Part shown: one piece after another, positions 1 to 8,809 of the stretch
Layout: each line of letters starts with the position of its first letter
How positions within the stretch are numbered: position 1 is the stretch's first letter
DNA from: JAMXLO01 sp035492535
GTDB taxonomy: Bacteria > Pseudomonadota > Alphaproteobacteria > Acetobacterales > Acetobacteraceae
Assembly (NCBI GenBank): GCA_035492535.1
Contig: DATJJM010000362.1
Location: forward strand, 1-64,000
Direction: 5' to 3'
Length of the DNA: 64,000 nucleotides
The notes under the pieces: model-generated
What the model saw: the letters and a program-made list of their open reading frames with translations, nothing else
Database searches by the model: none
Told to the model about the DNA's origin: nothing
Program-made: the position numbers and the translations under genes

Positions 1-741
1 AAGGACGCAACCATCCCCTACCGCGTGCCCCGATACAATCTGTATCCGGCGGCAGAAGTGCAGGGGGTCGCGGCGCCGGGCGTTGCCACGGGTACCGCTC
101 TCCATCGGATGGAGGCGCTCGCGGCAACGGTGCTGCCTCCCGGCATCGGCTACGAGTGGACCGAAATCGCCTTTCAGCAGGAGCAGAAAGGCACGCCGAC
201 GATGCTGGTGTTCGGCGCGGCCGCGCTGTTCGTGTTCCTGGTGCTGGCGGCGAATTATGAGAGCTGGAAGCTCCCGCTCGCGGTGGTGTTGATCGTGCCA
301 ATGTGTCTCCTGGCCTCCGTCACGGGACTGATGTTCCGCGGCATGCCGATCGACATCCTGGCGCAGATAGGTTTCGTTGTGCTGGTCGGTCTGGCGGCGA
401 AGAACGCCATCCTGATCGTCGAATTCGCGCACCAGGCACAGGAGGCCGGTAGTCCAGCGGCGGAAGCAGCGGTCAGCGCTGCGCGGCGCCGGTTGCGGCC
501 GATTCTGATGACATCGCTTGCCTTCATCCTTGGCGTTGCGCCGTTGGTGGTGGCGACTGGCGCGGGCGCCGAGATGCGTCAGTCGCTCGGCACCGCGGTG
601 TTCGGCGGCATGCTCGGCGTGACCGGCTTCGGCCTGCTGTTTACGCCAGCCTTCTATACGCTGGTGCAGCGGTTTGGCAGCTCGCGCCGACAGCCTGTAG
701 CCTCGACAGGTTTGGCGGCGCCATCATCGGCGGGAGACTGA
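1..741 (+). CDS. RND multidrug efflux permease, C-terminal part (5' end outside window)
   Basis: The frame is open from the first base and encodes about 246 residues, the C-terminal quarter of an inner-membrane RND pump of the AcrB/HAE1 type, which exports drugs or hydrophobic compounds using the proton gradient. The segment VPRYNLYPAAEVQG near the start is the typical porter-domain stretch, and FQQEQKG leads into the last membrane bundle. About five hydrophobic helices follow, including GLAAKNAILIVEFA, the conserved helix after TM10, and a final helix ending TPAFYTLVQRF. The short polar tail and TGA stop agree with the family's usual C-terminus. The outer-membrane and adaptor genes are not visible. 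The internal GTG at 25 is not a real start because homology continues upstream of it. Confidence 0.93.
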   Translation, partial: KDATIPYRVPRYNLYPAAEVQGVAAPGVATGTALHRMEALAATVLPPGIGYEWTEIAFQQEQKGTPTMLVFGAAALFVFLVLAANYESWKLPLAVVLIVPMCLLASVTGLMFRGMPIDILAQIGFVVLVGLAAKNAILIVEFAHQAQEAGSPAAEAAVSAARRRLRPILMTSLAFILGVAPLVVATGAGAEMRQSLGTAVFGGMLGVTGFGLLFTPAFYTLVQRFGSSRRQPVASTGLAAPSSAGD

Positions 742-759
742 GCGGGGGAGGGGGCGGCC

Positions 760-1323
760 TTAACCCCGCATCAGCACGATATCGAACGTCACCTGCTGCG
801 CGCCCGATTCCTTCCCTTCGGCCGCCACCGGATCGACGATCAGTGCATCCTTCCGCCGGGCGCTGTTGAGCCAGGTGTCCTTCTCGTTCCAGGGATCGCC
901 CTTGAAGTACATTTGCGTCACCAACTGTTCATTCACACCGGTGACGCTGAAATGGATATGGGCCGGCCGCATCCGGTCCGGCCCGGTCGGGTAGGCAGCC
1001 GGCCGGATCGTCTTGAACGCGTAGTGCCCGCTCGCATCCGTCGTGGTCACTGCGAACCCGGCGAAGTTCGGATCGATCGGGGCGGTGTTGGAGTCGTGCG
1101 GATGGTCGTAGCGGCCCTTGCCATTGGCCTGCCAGATCTCAACCCGAGCGCCCGCCACCGGCGCCCCGGCGGTCGTCAGCACCTGGCCGCTGAGATACAA
1201 CACCGTACCCGCGGCACGCCCACCCATCGTCAGGTCACCCGTCTCAACCGGCGTTCGGCGCACCGGATAGAACGGGCCGAGAATCTGGTCGGGCGTACGG
1301 ATCAGCAATTCCGTGTCTGACAT
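760..1323 (-). CDS. Intradiol ring-cleavage dioxygenase
   Basis: This 187-residue protein belongs to the non-haem Fe(III) intradiol dioxygenases (protocatechuate 3,4-dioxygenase/catechol 1,2-dioxygenase fold), which split catechol-type rings between the two hydroxyls. The expected ligand set is visible: Tyr72 (GRYDH), Tyr111 (AAYP), His122 and His124 (RPAHIHF). VYLSGQV-type and VEIWQANGKG strands fit the beta-sandwich core. The ATG at 1323 was chosen because an AGGAGG ribosome site lies just upstream; the frame stays open further upstream but without homology. It is short, single-domain and lacks the N-terminal helical dimer domain of catechol dioxygenases, so the substrate cannot be named. 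It follows the unknown gene at 1380-1880 by 56 bp and is probably co-transcribed with it. It is convergent with the efflux gene. Confidence 0.9.
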   Translation of the reverse strand: MSDTELLIRTPDQILGPFYPVRRTPVETGDLTMGGRAAGTVLYLSGQVLTTAGAPVAGARVEIWQANGKGRYDHPHDSNTAPIDPNFAGFAVTTTDASGHYAFKTIRPAAYPTGPDRMRPAHIHFSVTGVNEQLVTQMYFKGDPWNEKDTWLNSARRKDALIVDPVAAEGKESGAQQVTFDIVLMRG

Positions 1324-1379
1324 GGCGAATTCCTCCTGCCCGTCATGATCGCGCCACCCTGCCGGCCAGCGCAAGCAGC

Positions 1380-1880
1380 CTATGCGACGCCCACGTCGTC
1401 CGCCTGACGGATCTCGCCGTGCGCCATGATCTCCTGCCAGAGCCGCATGATGCTGTGCATCGTCGCCTCGGCCACCAGGCAGTGGCCCTGGTCGTCGACC
1501 GCGTAGAAGGCCGCCTCCAGGTCGCCGCGGACACGGCGGAGCGCGCTGGTCAGCACGTCCAGGCACTCGATGACCTGCCCGGGCTCGGGCAGCGCCACGT
1601 GGCGCTGAATATCGGCGGTGCGGAAGGCACGCATACCGTGCACCGCGACGCTGGCTCCCTCACGGGCCAGTTCCCAGAACACCCGCACCACGGGGGGCAT
1701 CCGCTGGATCAGCGCCAGCAGGTCGCGCGCCTCCTCCGGGTTGCAGCCGACCAACGGATGCGGCGCGGCTGGTGCGGCCGGCGCGAGACCCAGGGCGCGC
1801 AGGACCTCGTGCTCCAGCCACCGGCGCACTTCGGGCGGCGCGGCCTTGATTTCGTCTGCTGACAGCGTGATACCAGCCAT
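1380..1880 (-). CDS. Uncharacterised protein, upstream partner of the dioxygenase
   Basis: I do not recognise this 166-residue protein. It has no signal peptide or membrane segment. The first 30 residues look helical and acidic/basic (ADEIKAAPPEVRRWLEHEVL), followed by a short Ala/Pro-rich linker and then a mixed helical region with HSIMRLWQEIMAHGE near the end. Codon third positions are G/C-rich in this frame, and GGGAGAG precedes the ATG at 1880 at a suitable distance, which supports it over the several overlapping frames. It is the first gene of a likely two-gene unit with the intradiol dioxygenase and is divergent from the methyltransferase gene starting at 1960. A cytosolic accessory or regulatory role is possible but not shown. 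Confidence 0.62.
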   Translation of the reverse strand: MAGITLSADEIKAAPPEVRRWLEHEVLRALGLAPAAPAAPHPLVGCNPEEARDLLALIQRMPPVVRVFWELAREGASVAVHGMRAFRTADIQRHVALPEPGQVIECLDVLTSALRRVRGDLEAAFYAVDDQGHCLVAEATMHSIMRLWQEIMAHGEIRQADDVGVA

Positions 1881-1959
1881 GTCCGCTCTCCCATTCGTCC
1901 AGATTGAAGGCCAGCGTCATGGCGGGTTTGCCGCTCCGCCGCATTGATCCCGATCAAGC

Positions 1960-2676
1960 ATGAGCTTTGCGTTGAAGCGCCGTCTCGCCGCCGCCTGGCT
2001 GCACGACCGGCGGCAGTTTTCCCGTCCCTGGTTGGCGCGTAGCTGCCCGATCTGCGGCTACACCGGCATGTTCATCAGCGTCGGCCATCCGCCGCGCTGG
2101 GATGCGCGCTGCCCGCAATGTGGCAGCCGCGAGCGGCATCGGCTGATGCATCTATGGGTCCACGAAGGCGGCGGCGACCGTCTTGTCGGCAAGCGCATCC
2201 TTCACTTCGCCCCGGAGAAGGCTGTGGCGCAGCGAATGCGCGGCAATCCGCTGTACGAGACGGCCGATCTGAACCAGCCGGGCGTGACGCATCGGGTGGA
2301 CATCATGGGCACCGGCCTGCCGGATGCGTCCTATGACGTGGTGATCGCCAACCACGTATTGGAGCATATCGACGACGATCGCGCCGCGATGCGCGAGCTG
2401 TTCCGATTGCTCAAGCCGGGCGGCATCGCGGTGCTCAGCGTCCCGCTGAATGCGTCGCGGCATGAGACCTATGAAAACGCTGCCATCCACGGCACGGCGG
2501 AACGCTTCGCACATTTCAGCGCCGAGGACCACAAACGTTACTACGGTCTCGACTTCACCGATCGTCTCGCGACCGTGGGATTCGTCCCTTCGGTGTTCCG
2601 TCTGCCGCCTGAAGACGAAGTCTGCTACGGCCTGCAACGTGACGAGTGGCTGACAGTCGCCACCAAGCCCAAGTAG
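1960..2676 (+). CDS. SAM-dependent methyltransferase with N-terminal zinc ribbon
   Basis: The 238-residue product has an N-terminal CxxC...CxxC pair (Cys29/Cys32 and Cys51/Cys54; CPICGYTG and CPQCGSRERHR), likely a zinc ribbon, followed by a class I methyltransferase domain. The methyltransferase part shows the acidic loop before DVVIANHVLEHI and the LLKPGGIAVLSVP strand typical of the Methyltransf_11 group. Proteins of this layout are often found with envelope glycan genes, and the neighbour 2 bp downstream on the opposite strand is a family 9 glycosyltransferase, so a sugar or glycolipid substrate is plausible but unproven. The start at 1960 is the first ATG in frame and no strong ribosome site precedes it. 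Confidence 0.83.
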   Translation: MSFALKRRLAAAWLHDRRQFSRPWLARSCPICGYTGMFISVGHPPRWDARCPQCGSRERHRLMHLWVHEGGGDRLVGKRILHFAPEKAVAQRMRGNPLYETADLNQPGVTHRVDIMGTGLPDASYDVVIANHVLEHIDDDRAAMRELFRLLKPGGIAVLSVPLNASRHETYENAAIHGTAERFAHFSAEDHKRYYGLDFTDRLATVGFVPSVFRLPPEDEVCYGLQRDEWLTVATKPK

Positions 2677-2678
2677 TT

Positions 2679-3689
2679 TCAGTCGGTACGGGTTTGGTCG
2701 GCCCGTATTGCTTCGAGCACTGCCGCGGTCGTGATGCGCGCCATTCCGGTGGCCTTATCCGGACGCCCGTCAGGCGGCAGGATCGGCACAATCGCGCTGC
2801 TGTGGTGAAACGGCGGGACCGCGCCAAACAGGCCATACGTCCTGATCCCCACTGCCGCTGCCAGGTTCATCACTCCGGTATCGTTCCCGACATACCAAGC
2901 GGCCTCGGCCAGGAGCGCCGCCAGCTCACCAAGTTTCCACCCGATCGCGATATTGATCCGGGCGCCAACCCGATCGTGGATCGCATGGGCAAGTTCTGTC
3001 TCCGCGGGTCCGGCGGCCAGCGCGATTCGCGGCCAGCCCGCGGTGAGCAACGCCTGGGCAAGCTCGACAAACCGGTCGAACCCCCATTGCTTGTACGGCT
3101 CCGACGTCCCGATGCCGAACGCGACGAACGGCTCGGTCCCGGCTCCTACCCTTTGTCGCGCGGCAGCGCGCCGTGCCTCACTGACACTGAGAGAAGGCTC
3201 CGCCTGTTCCAAAGGGATGCCCGCCGCCCTCATCCAAGCCGTCGCCTGCTCGTGTGGGTGCCGGTCAAAGACCTCTGGCGGCAAGTATGGCGCCTGGTTC
3301 AGAAACAGCCGGTCGAACCCATAACCATAGCCATAGCGACGCGGTATTCCCGACGCGAACATCGCGGCTGATAGCGTCCTGCTGTGATGCATCAGCATCG
3401 CGGCATCGAACGCCCCTTCCCTCAGAGACCGGATCAGGCGCAGGAAACCACCAACCCCATCGTGGCTGCCGCGCCGGCGTTCCGGATTGCGATCCAGCCA
3501 CAGCACGCGTTCGATCGTCTGCTCGGACGCAAACAGCTCATCGGCCGCCGACCGTGGTTTGGCCACCAGCGTAACCGGCCGGCCGATCCACTGCGCCAGG
3601 GCGCGGATATGCGGAAGATGCCAGATCATGTCGCCGATACCAGGCAAGGGCTGGATCACGGCGACACGTTGCAATGACCGATCAAACAT
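2679..3689 (-). CDS. Glycosyltransferase family 9 (heptosyltransferase-like)
   Basis: The 336-residue protein has the GT-B fold of the ADP-heptose:LPS heptosyltransferase family (GT9). The N-terminus RVAVIQPLPGIGDMIWHLP is the typical family opening, and the C-terminal half carries VGNDTGVMNLAAAVGIRTYG, equivalent to the conserved nucleotide-sugar binding stretch (usually GxDTGxxHLAAA) but with Met-Asn where His is common. It would act on the cytoplasmic face of the inner membrane in LPS core or other surface glycan synthesis. It converges on the methyltransferase gene with a 2-bp gap. The acceptor sugar cannot be inferred, and the changed His position means the activity may differ from WaaC/WaaF. 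Confidence 0.88.
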   Translation of the reverse strand: MFDRSLQRVAVIQPLPGIGDMIWHLPHIRALAQWIGRPVTLVAKPRSAADELFASEQTIERVLWLDRNPERRRGSHDGVGGFLRLIRSLREGAFDAAMLMHHSRTLSAAMFASGIPRRYGYGYGFDRLFLNQAPYLPPEVFDRHPHEQATAWMRAAGIPLEQAEPSLSVSEARRAAARQRVGAGTEPFVAFGIGTSEPYKQWGFDRFVELAQALLTAGWPRIALAAGPAETELAHAIHDRVGARINIAIGWKLGELAALLAEAAWYVGNDTGVMNLAAAVGIRTYGLFGAVPPFHHSSAIVPILPPDGRPDKATGMARITTAAVLEAIRADQTRTD

Positions 3690-3762
3690 TCAGGTGGTTG
3701 GGCAGGTCTCCGGATCGACCACCTAGCCGGGTGCCGATATGCCGTCAAACACCTGGCTCGCG

Positions 3763-4002
3763 TCAGTAGCCCGCTTGGTTCACGTTACTGCCGGAGTTGA
3801 TCTGATCAGGCGGGACGATCCCGTCGGCTGCCTGGATCAGACTCACGCTGTCCGGTCCGGCGACGTACAACAGGAATTGTACTTCGGCCGCGGCCATGAT
3901 GATGAGCAGCAAGGCGATCAGAACATAGTCAACGAGAGCTTCGCGGTCGTTCTTGGCTCGCCGCCAGGCGGATTCCGACCAGATTGCCCGTGAATCCCCC
4001 AT
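3763..4002 (-). CDS. Small single-pass membrane protein of unknown function
   Basis: A frame of about 79 codons lies between ligA and the glycosyltransferase. It has a polar, charged N-terminus, one strongly hydrophobic segment (VLIALLLIIMAAAEVQFLLYV) and a short C-terminal tail ending INSGSNVNQAGY that would face the periplasm. The ATG at 4002 is preceded by GGAG at 9 nt. An ATG at 4017 is also possible, and a longer reading starting at 4113 would overlap the ligA end and is less likely. The last residues resemble the short polar tails of Flp-like or other small envelope proteins, but I see no recognisable family. The expression unit is unclear because 80 bp separate it from ligA. Confidence 0.5.
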   Translation of the reverse strand: MGDSRAIWSESAWRRAKNDREALVDYVLIALLLIIMAAAEVQFLLYVAGPDSVSLIQAADGIVPPDQINSGSNVNQAGY

Positions 4003-4085
4003 GCACTGCGTCTCCATCCGCTGACGCAGCAGATTTCGAACATCCCCCTCAGCCGGCGGTATGAACTGGATCACAAAGGCGGAAA

Positions 4086-6188
4086 TCAACTCAGCCCTGC
4101 GAGATCTCGCCATTCGGCTTCCGTGATGATGCGAACCCCGAGTTCCGCCGCCTTGCGCGCCTTGGAGCCTGCATCAGCGCCAACCACCACCAGATCGGTC
4201 TTCTTCGAGACGCTGTCGGTCACTTTCGCGCCCAGCGCCTCGGCGCGCGCCTTCGCTTCGGGCCGTGTCATGGTTTCCAGACTGCCGGTGAACACCAGGA
4301 CCTTGCCGGCGATCTCGCTGTCGGCGGACGCAACACGTGCCGCATCCTCGATCGAAAGTTCCGCCGCCAACTCGTCCACCAGATGGACGTTGCGCGGCTC
4401 ACCGAAGAAATCTGCAAGTTCCTCGGCGATCGCCGGCCCGATCCCCACGATGTTGTCGAGTTCGCCGCGCGCCTCGGACCCTGCTTCCACCGCGTGCAGC
4501 ATTTCAGCACGCCAGTTGGCGAAACTGCTGAAATGCCGCGCGAGCAATCTCGCATTCGATTCGCCGATACGCCGAATACCCATCGAATAAATAAAACGTT
4601 CCAGCGGGATCTGACGCCGCGCCTCGATCGCGCGTGCCAGGTTCCGCGCCGAGACCTTGCCCCAACCCTCGCGCTCAGCAATTTCCGTCTCGCGTGCGGG
4701 CAACCTGAACACGTCGGCCGGGGTGTGCAGCCAGCCTTCCTCGTAGAATTCGCGGATCGTCTTCTCGCCCAACCCCTCGATATCGAACGCAGCCCGCGAG
4801 ACGAAATGGATCAGCCGCTCCACGCGCTGTGCCTCGCAGATCAGACCGCCGGTGCAGCGGCGCACCACCTCGCCTGGCGGGCGCACCGCATGGCTGCCGC
4901 ACACGGGGCAGACCTCCGGATACTGATACGGCTTGCTTCCCTTCGGCCGCCGCTCGGTGACAACTGAAACGATCTGTGGGATGACATCCCCGGCCCGTTG
5001 CAGCACGACCGTATCGCCGATACGGATGTCCTTGCGCGCGATCTCGTCCTCGTTGTGCAGCGTCGCGTTCTGCACCAGCACGCCGCCGACATTCACCGGC
5101 TCCAGCCGCGCAACCGGGGTCAACGCCCCCGTCCGCCCTACCTGGATATCGATGCCGCGCAACACGGTCATCGCCTGCTCGGCCGGAAACTTCCATGCGA
5201 TCGCCCAGCGTGGCGCACGCCCAACAAACCCAAGCCGCGTCTGCAACGCCAGATCGTCGATTTTGTACACGACGCCGTCGATGTCGTAGCCCAGGCCGGA
5301 GCGTTCGGCCGCGATATTGGCCTGGAAGTCCGCCGCCTCATCCTCGCTTTTCAGTTGGCGCGACAGGGGATTCACCTGAAAACCCCACTCGCGCAGGCGC
5401 TGCAGGTAATGCCAGTGCGTATCCGCGACCGGTTCACTGGACTCGCCCTGTGCATACGCGAAGAGTGACAGCGGCCGCTCCGCGGTGATCTTCGGATCGA
5501 GCTGCCGCAGGCTTCCCGCCGCCGCATTGCGGGGATTGGCAAATACCTTGTGCCCCGCTGCCGCCTGCGCCTCGTTCATCCTCAGGAAGTCGGCCTTCGT
5601 CATGAACACTTCTCCGCGGATTTCGATCAGCGCCGGTGCGTTCCCCTTCAGCTTTTCCGGGATTGTATCGATGGTCCGCAGGTTGGCGGTGACGTCTTCG
5701 CCTTCGGCGCCATTGCCGCGCGTCGCCCCGCGCACGAAGCGACCGTGCTCGTAGGTCAGGTTGATCGATAGGCCGTCGATCTTGGGTTCCGCCACGAAGG
5801 CCAGCCGTGCATCAGCGGCGCGGCCCAGGAACCGGCGTGCGCGCGCACAAAACTCATGGAAGTCCTCGGCATCCATCGCATTGTCGAGCGACAGCATCGG
5901 CACACGGTGCCGCAGCTTCGCAAACCCGCTCTCCGGTGCGCTGCCGACGCGGCTGGAAGGCGAATCGTCGCGGATCAAATGCGGGAAACGCGCCTCGATC
6001 TCTGCGTTCTGGCGGCGCAGCGCATCATAGTCCGCGTCGGTGATCTCGGGTGCGTCCTGCTGGTGATAGAGCAGATCATGGCGTGCGATCTCGTGCGCGA
6101 GGCGTTCCAGTTCGGCGGCCGCTTCCTGTTCGGTCAGCGCGTCGGCCGCCGGCGCCGCCACTTCTGCCTTGCGCGGCGAACGACTCAC
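4086..6188 (-). CDS. ligA: NAD-dependent DNA ligase LigA
   Basis: LigA seals nicks during replication and repair using NAD+. The 700-residue protein has the full domain order: N-terminal Ia domain (HDLLYHQQDAPEITDADYDALR), adenylation domain with the active-site lysine Lys136 in EPKIDGL, OB fold, a four-cysteine zinc finger (CPVCGSHA...CTGGLICEA), helix-hairpin-helix repeats (IVGIGPAIAEELADFF) and a C-terminal BRCT domain (KVLVFTGSLETMTR). The length is normal. Its ATG overlaps the recN stop by 4 bp (6185-6188), so it is translated as the last gene of the lpxC-bamD-recN-ligA block that follows ftsZ, an order common in alphaproteobacteria. Confidence 0.98.
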   Translation of the reverse strand: MSRSPRKAEVAAPAADALTEQEAAAELERLAHEIARHDLLYHQQDAPEITDADYDALRRQNAEIEARFPHLIRDDSPSSRVGSAPESGFAKLRHRVPMLSLDNAMDAEDFHEFCARARRFLGRAADARLAFVAEPKIDGLSINLTYEHGRFVRGATRGNGAEGEDVTANLRTIDTIPEKLKGNAPALIEIRGEVFMTKADFLRMNEAQAAAGHKVFANPRNAAAGSLRQLDPKITAERPLSLFAYAQGESSEPVADTHWHYLQRLREWGFQVNPLSRQLKSEDEAADFQANIAAERSGLGYDIDGVVYKIDDLALQTRLGFVGRAPRWAIAWKFPAEQAMTVLRGIDIQVGRTGALTPVARLEPVNVGGVLVQNATLHNEDEIARKDIRIGDTVVLQRAGDVIPQIVSVVTERRPKGSKPYQYPEVCPVCGSHAVRPPGEVVRRCTGGLICEAQRVERLIHFVSRAAFDIEGLGEKTIREFYEEGWLHTPADVFRLPARETEIAEREGWGKVSARNLARAIEARRQIPLERFIYSMGIRRIGESNARLLARHFSSFANWRAEMLHAVEAGSEARGELDNIVGIGPAIAEELADFFGEPRNVHLVDELAAELSIEDAARVASADSEIAGKVLVFTGSLETMTRPEAKARAEALGAKVTDSVSKKTDLVVVGADAGSKARKAAELGVRIITEAEWRDLAGLS

Positions 6189-7888
6189 GCGTCGGCCCCC
6201 AGAAGATCATCAGCCGCTGCCCGCGCTGCGTCGGTGACCGTCTCTCCGGCGAGCATCCGCGCAATCTCCTCTCTGCGCGCACCCACATCGAGCAGCTCGA
6301 CCCGCGTCGCTGTCCGGCTGCGCGCCACCTGCTTCGATACGCGCAGATGCGCTCCGCCGCGCGCTGCCACCTGTGGGCTATGCGTTACCACCAGCACCTG
6401 CAACCGCTCCGCCACACGCGCCAGCCGCTCGCCGACGGCAGCTGCCGTCGCCCCACCCACATCCGCATCAACCTCATCGAACACCAACGTCGGCGCGGCC
6501 GAGCCAGCCGACAACACAACCTTCAGTGCCAGCATCAATCGCGACAACTCGCCGCCGGAGGCGATACGCCCCAATGGCCCCAACTCCTGACCCGGGTTGG
6601 TGGCGATCAGAAAGCGCACCGCATCCGTGCCTTGCGGTCCCCAGTCGCCTTCCGACAATGCGGCCACATCCACTTTGAATCGGGCTTTATCAAGCCGCAA
6701 CGGAGGCAGCTCCCGTGCCACGGCGCGGTCCAGGCGCGTCGCGGCGGATCGTCGGGCCGCTCCCAGTGCCGTGGCGGCTTCAACATAGCCGTCGCGCGCG
6801 TCGCGTCCTGCCTGTTCCAGGGCGACGAGTTCGGCTGCCCCGGTCTCCAGCGCAGCCAGTCGCGCCGACAGTGCATTGAGCAGTTCCGGTAGATCGGCCA
6901 CTGCGACGGAGTGTTTGCGCGCGGCCCCCCGCAAGGCGAACAGGCGCTCCTCGGCTTGTTCCAGCATGCGGGGATCCGCCTCTGCCTCATTCGCCAGGCG
7001 CGTCAGCAAGCTCTCCGCCTCAGCGACCGCCTCTTCGGCGCGCTCCAGCGCAGCCAGCGCCGGGCCGGCAGGGTTCGCCGTATCCGGCTGGCCCCCCTGG
7101 CCCCCTGGTATGACCAGGCGCTGCAATGCGCGCGACGCTGCCCGCAGAGCTGCCGCAGGGCCTGCGTTACGTCGATCATGGGGCGTCAACTCGCTCAGCG
7201 CTGCCGCGATCGCCTCCGCACGCCGTTCCCCCTGTTGCAGCCGCTGCCGCTCTTGCGCCAGGAGGTCTTCCTCGTCCGGTTGAGGCGACAACTCCGCAAG
7301 CTCATTGACCGCGTGACGCAGCCATTCCTCATCGCGTTGTGCTGCCGCAATCGCCTCACGTGCTGCCTCGAGCGCGGCAATCGCCTCCCGCCACCGACGC
7401 CAGGCACTTTCCGTTTCGCCGCGCAATTGCCGCGGCACACCGAACGCATCGAGCAGTCCTGCGTGGCTGGACGGATCGGCCAGTCCGATCTGCTCGTGCT
7501 GGCCTTGCACTTCCACCAACAGCGATGCGGCGCGCCGAAGCAACGCGACGCCGATCGGCTGGTCGTTGATGAAGGCTCGCGAACGGCCATCGCGACTGAC
7601 AACGCGGCGGAGCACCACCTCGTCTTCCGCGTCCAGGCCCTGCTCCGCGAGCAGGTCAGCCAACGGATGCCCCTGTGGCGGAGCGAAGCAGGCGGTAACA
7701 CTGGCCTGTTCGGCACCGGCGCGAATCAGACCCACATCGGCGCGTGCTCCCAGTGCCAACCCCAGGCTGTCCAGCAGGATCGACTTGCCAGCGCCGGTCT
7801 CGCCGGTCAGCACGGTCAGTCCGTCGGCAAACGCGACGTCCAGCCGTTCGATCAGCACCACGTCGCGAATGGACAGTGCGGTGAGCAT
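6185..7888 (-). CDS. recN: DNA repair protein RecN
   Basis: RecN is an SMC-like ATPase acting in double-strand break repair. The 567-residue protein has the N-terminal Walker A motif GETGAGKS (residues 29-36), a long central helical region rich in Ala/Glu/Arg expected to form the coiled coil, and the C-terminal ABC half with SGGELSRLMLALK (signature) and LVFDEVDADVGG (Walker B with the D-loop). It overlaps ligA by 4 bp and lies 28 bp after bamD. SOS control is usual for recN, but as an internal gene of this block no separate LexA box is evident. Confidence 0.97.
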   Translation of the reverse strand: MLTALSIRDVVLIERLDVAFADGLTVLTGETGAGKSILLDSLGLALGARADVGLIRAGAEQASVTACFAPPQGHPLADLLAEQGLDAEDEVVLRRVVSRDGRSRAFINDQPIGVALLRRAASLLVEVQGQHEQIGLADPSSHAGLLDAFGVPRQLRGETESAWRRWREAIAALEAAREAIAAAQRDEEWLRHAVNELAELSPQPDEEDLLAQERQRLQQGERRAEAIAAALSELTPHDRRNAGPAAALRAASRALQRLVIPGGQGGQPDTANPAGPALAALERAEEAVAEAESLLTRLANEAEADPRMLEQAEERLFALRGAARKHSVAVADLPELLNALSARLAALETGAAELVALEQAGRDARDGYVEAATALGAARRSAATRLDRAVARELPPLRLDKARFKVDVAALSEGDWGPQGTDAVRFLIATNPGQELGPLGRIASGGELSRLMLALKVVLSAGSAAPTLVFDEVDADVGGATAAAVGERLARVAERLQVLVVTHSPQVAARGGAHLRVSKQVARSRTATRVELLDVGARREEIARMLAGETVTDAARAAADDLLGADA

Positions 7889-7916
7889 GCGATCGCGCGC
7901 TCGCCGTTCCGCCCGC

Positions 7917-8762
7917 TCAGAAGACGGAATTCCAGGCGCGGGAAAAGAAGCCGCGCTGGGGCGGGGGTGTCGGACCTTTCTGATTCACCAGGCCGGCGTC
8001 GAACAGGTCATTGTAGCTATCCTGGTACCAGGAACTGCCAGGGTAGTTGTAGCCCAGCACAGAGGCGGTCTTTCGCGCCTGTTCCTTCAGCCCGAGAATC
8101 AAGTAGATTTCCGTCAGCCGGTGCAATGCCTCGGGCACGTGGTTCGTGGTCTGATAGTCATCGACCACGCGTTGGAACCGGCCGATTGCTGCCTCGTACA
8201 GATGCTGGCCTTGGTACCAGCGGCCGATCTCCATCTCCTTGCCGGCCAGGTGGTCGTTGCAGAGGTCGATCTTCAACCGCGCGTCGCGGGCATAGGCACT
8301 GTCGGGGAAGCGATTCACCACTTCCTGCAACGCGTTCATCGCAAGCTGGGTGCCGCGCTGATCGCGCGAGATATCGGCAATCTGTTCATAGTAGCACAGC
8401 GCTCTCAGATAATAGGCATACGCCACATCGCGATGTGTCGGATGCAACTGGATGAAGCGGTCCAGCGTACCGATCGCATCGGTGTACTTGTTCTGCAGGT
8501 ACTGCGTATAGCCCTGCATCAGCTGGGCGTTCACCGCCCATGTGGAGTAGGGGTAATTCTGCTCCACCAGGTTGAACTGGTCGTTCGCGGTATCATAACG
8601 CTGCGCATTCAGCGCATCGATGCCGTTGTTGTACAGGTCTTCGACCGGTGCCACCGGCTTCTCGGCGCCTGCGTTCTCATCCTTGCTGCCGCAGCCAGCG
8701 AGCAGCGGCAAGCACAGTAGAAGGCTGGCGGAAAAGTTCCGGACCGCAATGCGTTCAATCAT
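7917..8762 (-). CDS. bamD: Outer membrane protein assembly lipoprotein BamD (ComL)
   Basis: BamD is the essential lipoprotein of the BAM complex, inserting beta-barrel proteins into the outer membrane. The ATG at 8762 begins a 281-residue protein with a signal peptide (LLLCLPLLAGC) and lipobox cysteine Cys24; the frame is open far upstream into lpxC but only this start gives the lipoprotein signal. Five TPR-like repeats follow, with the typical segments YPYSTWAVNAQLMQGYTQY, HPTHRDVAYAYYLR and NRFPDSAYARDARLKI. The C-terminal tail contains a short Pro-rich stretch. It sits between lpxC and recN, the conserved alphaproteobacterial order, with a 47-bp gap after lpxC. Confidence 0.96.
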   Translation of the reverse strand: MIERIAVRNFSASLLLCLPLLAGCGSKDENAGAEKPVAPVEDLYNNGIDALNAQRYDTANDQFNLVEQNYPYSTWAVNAQLMQGYTQYLQNKYTDAIGTLDRFIQLHPTHRDVAYAYYLRALCYYEQIADISRDQRGTQLAMNALQEVVNRFPDSAYARDARLKIDLCNDHLAGKEMEIGRWYQGQHLYEAAIGRFQRVVDDYQTTNHVPEALHRLTEIYLILGLKEQARKTASVLGYNYPGSSWYQDSYNDLFDAGLVNQKGPTPPPQRGFFSRAWNSVF

Positions 8763-8809
8763 CGGCCCGCTTATACCAAGGGGGTGGCGCGTCGCGAAGG
8801 GTGGGTCAG

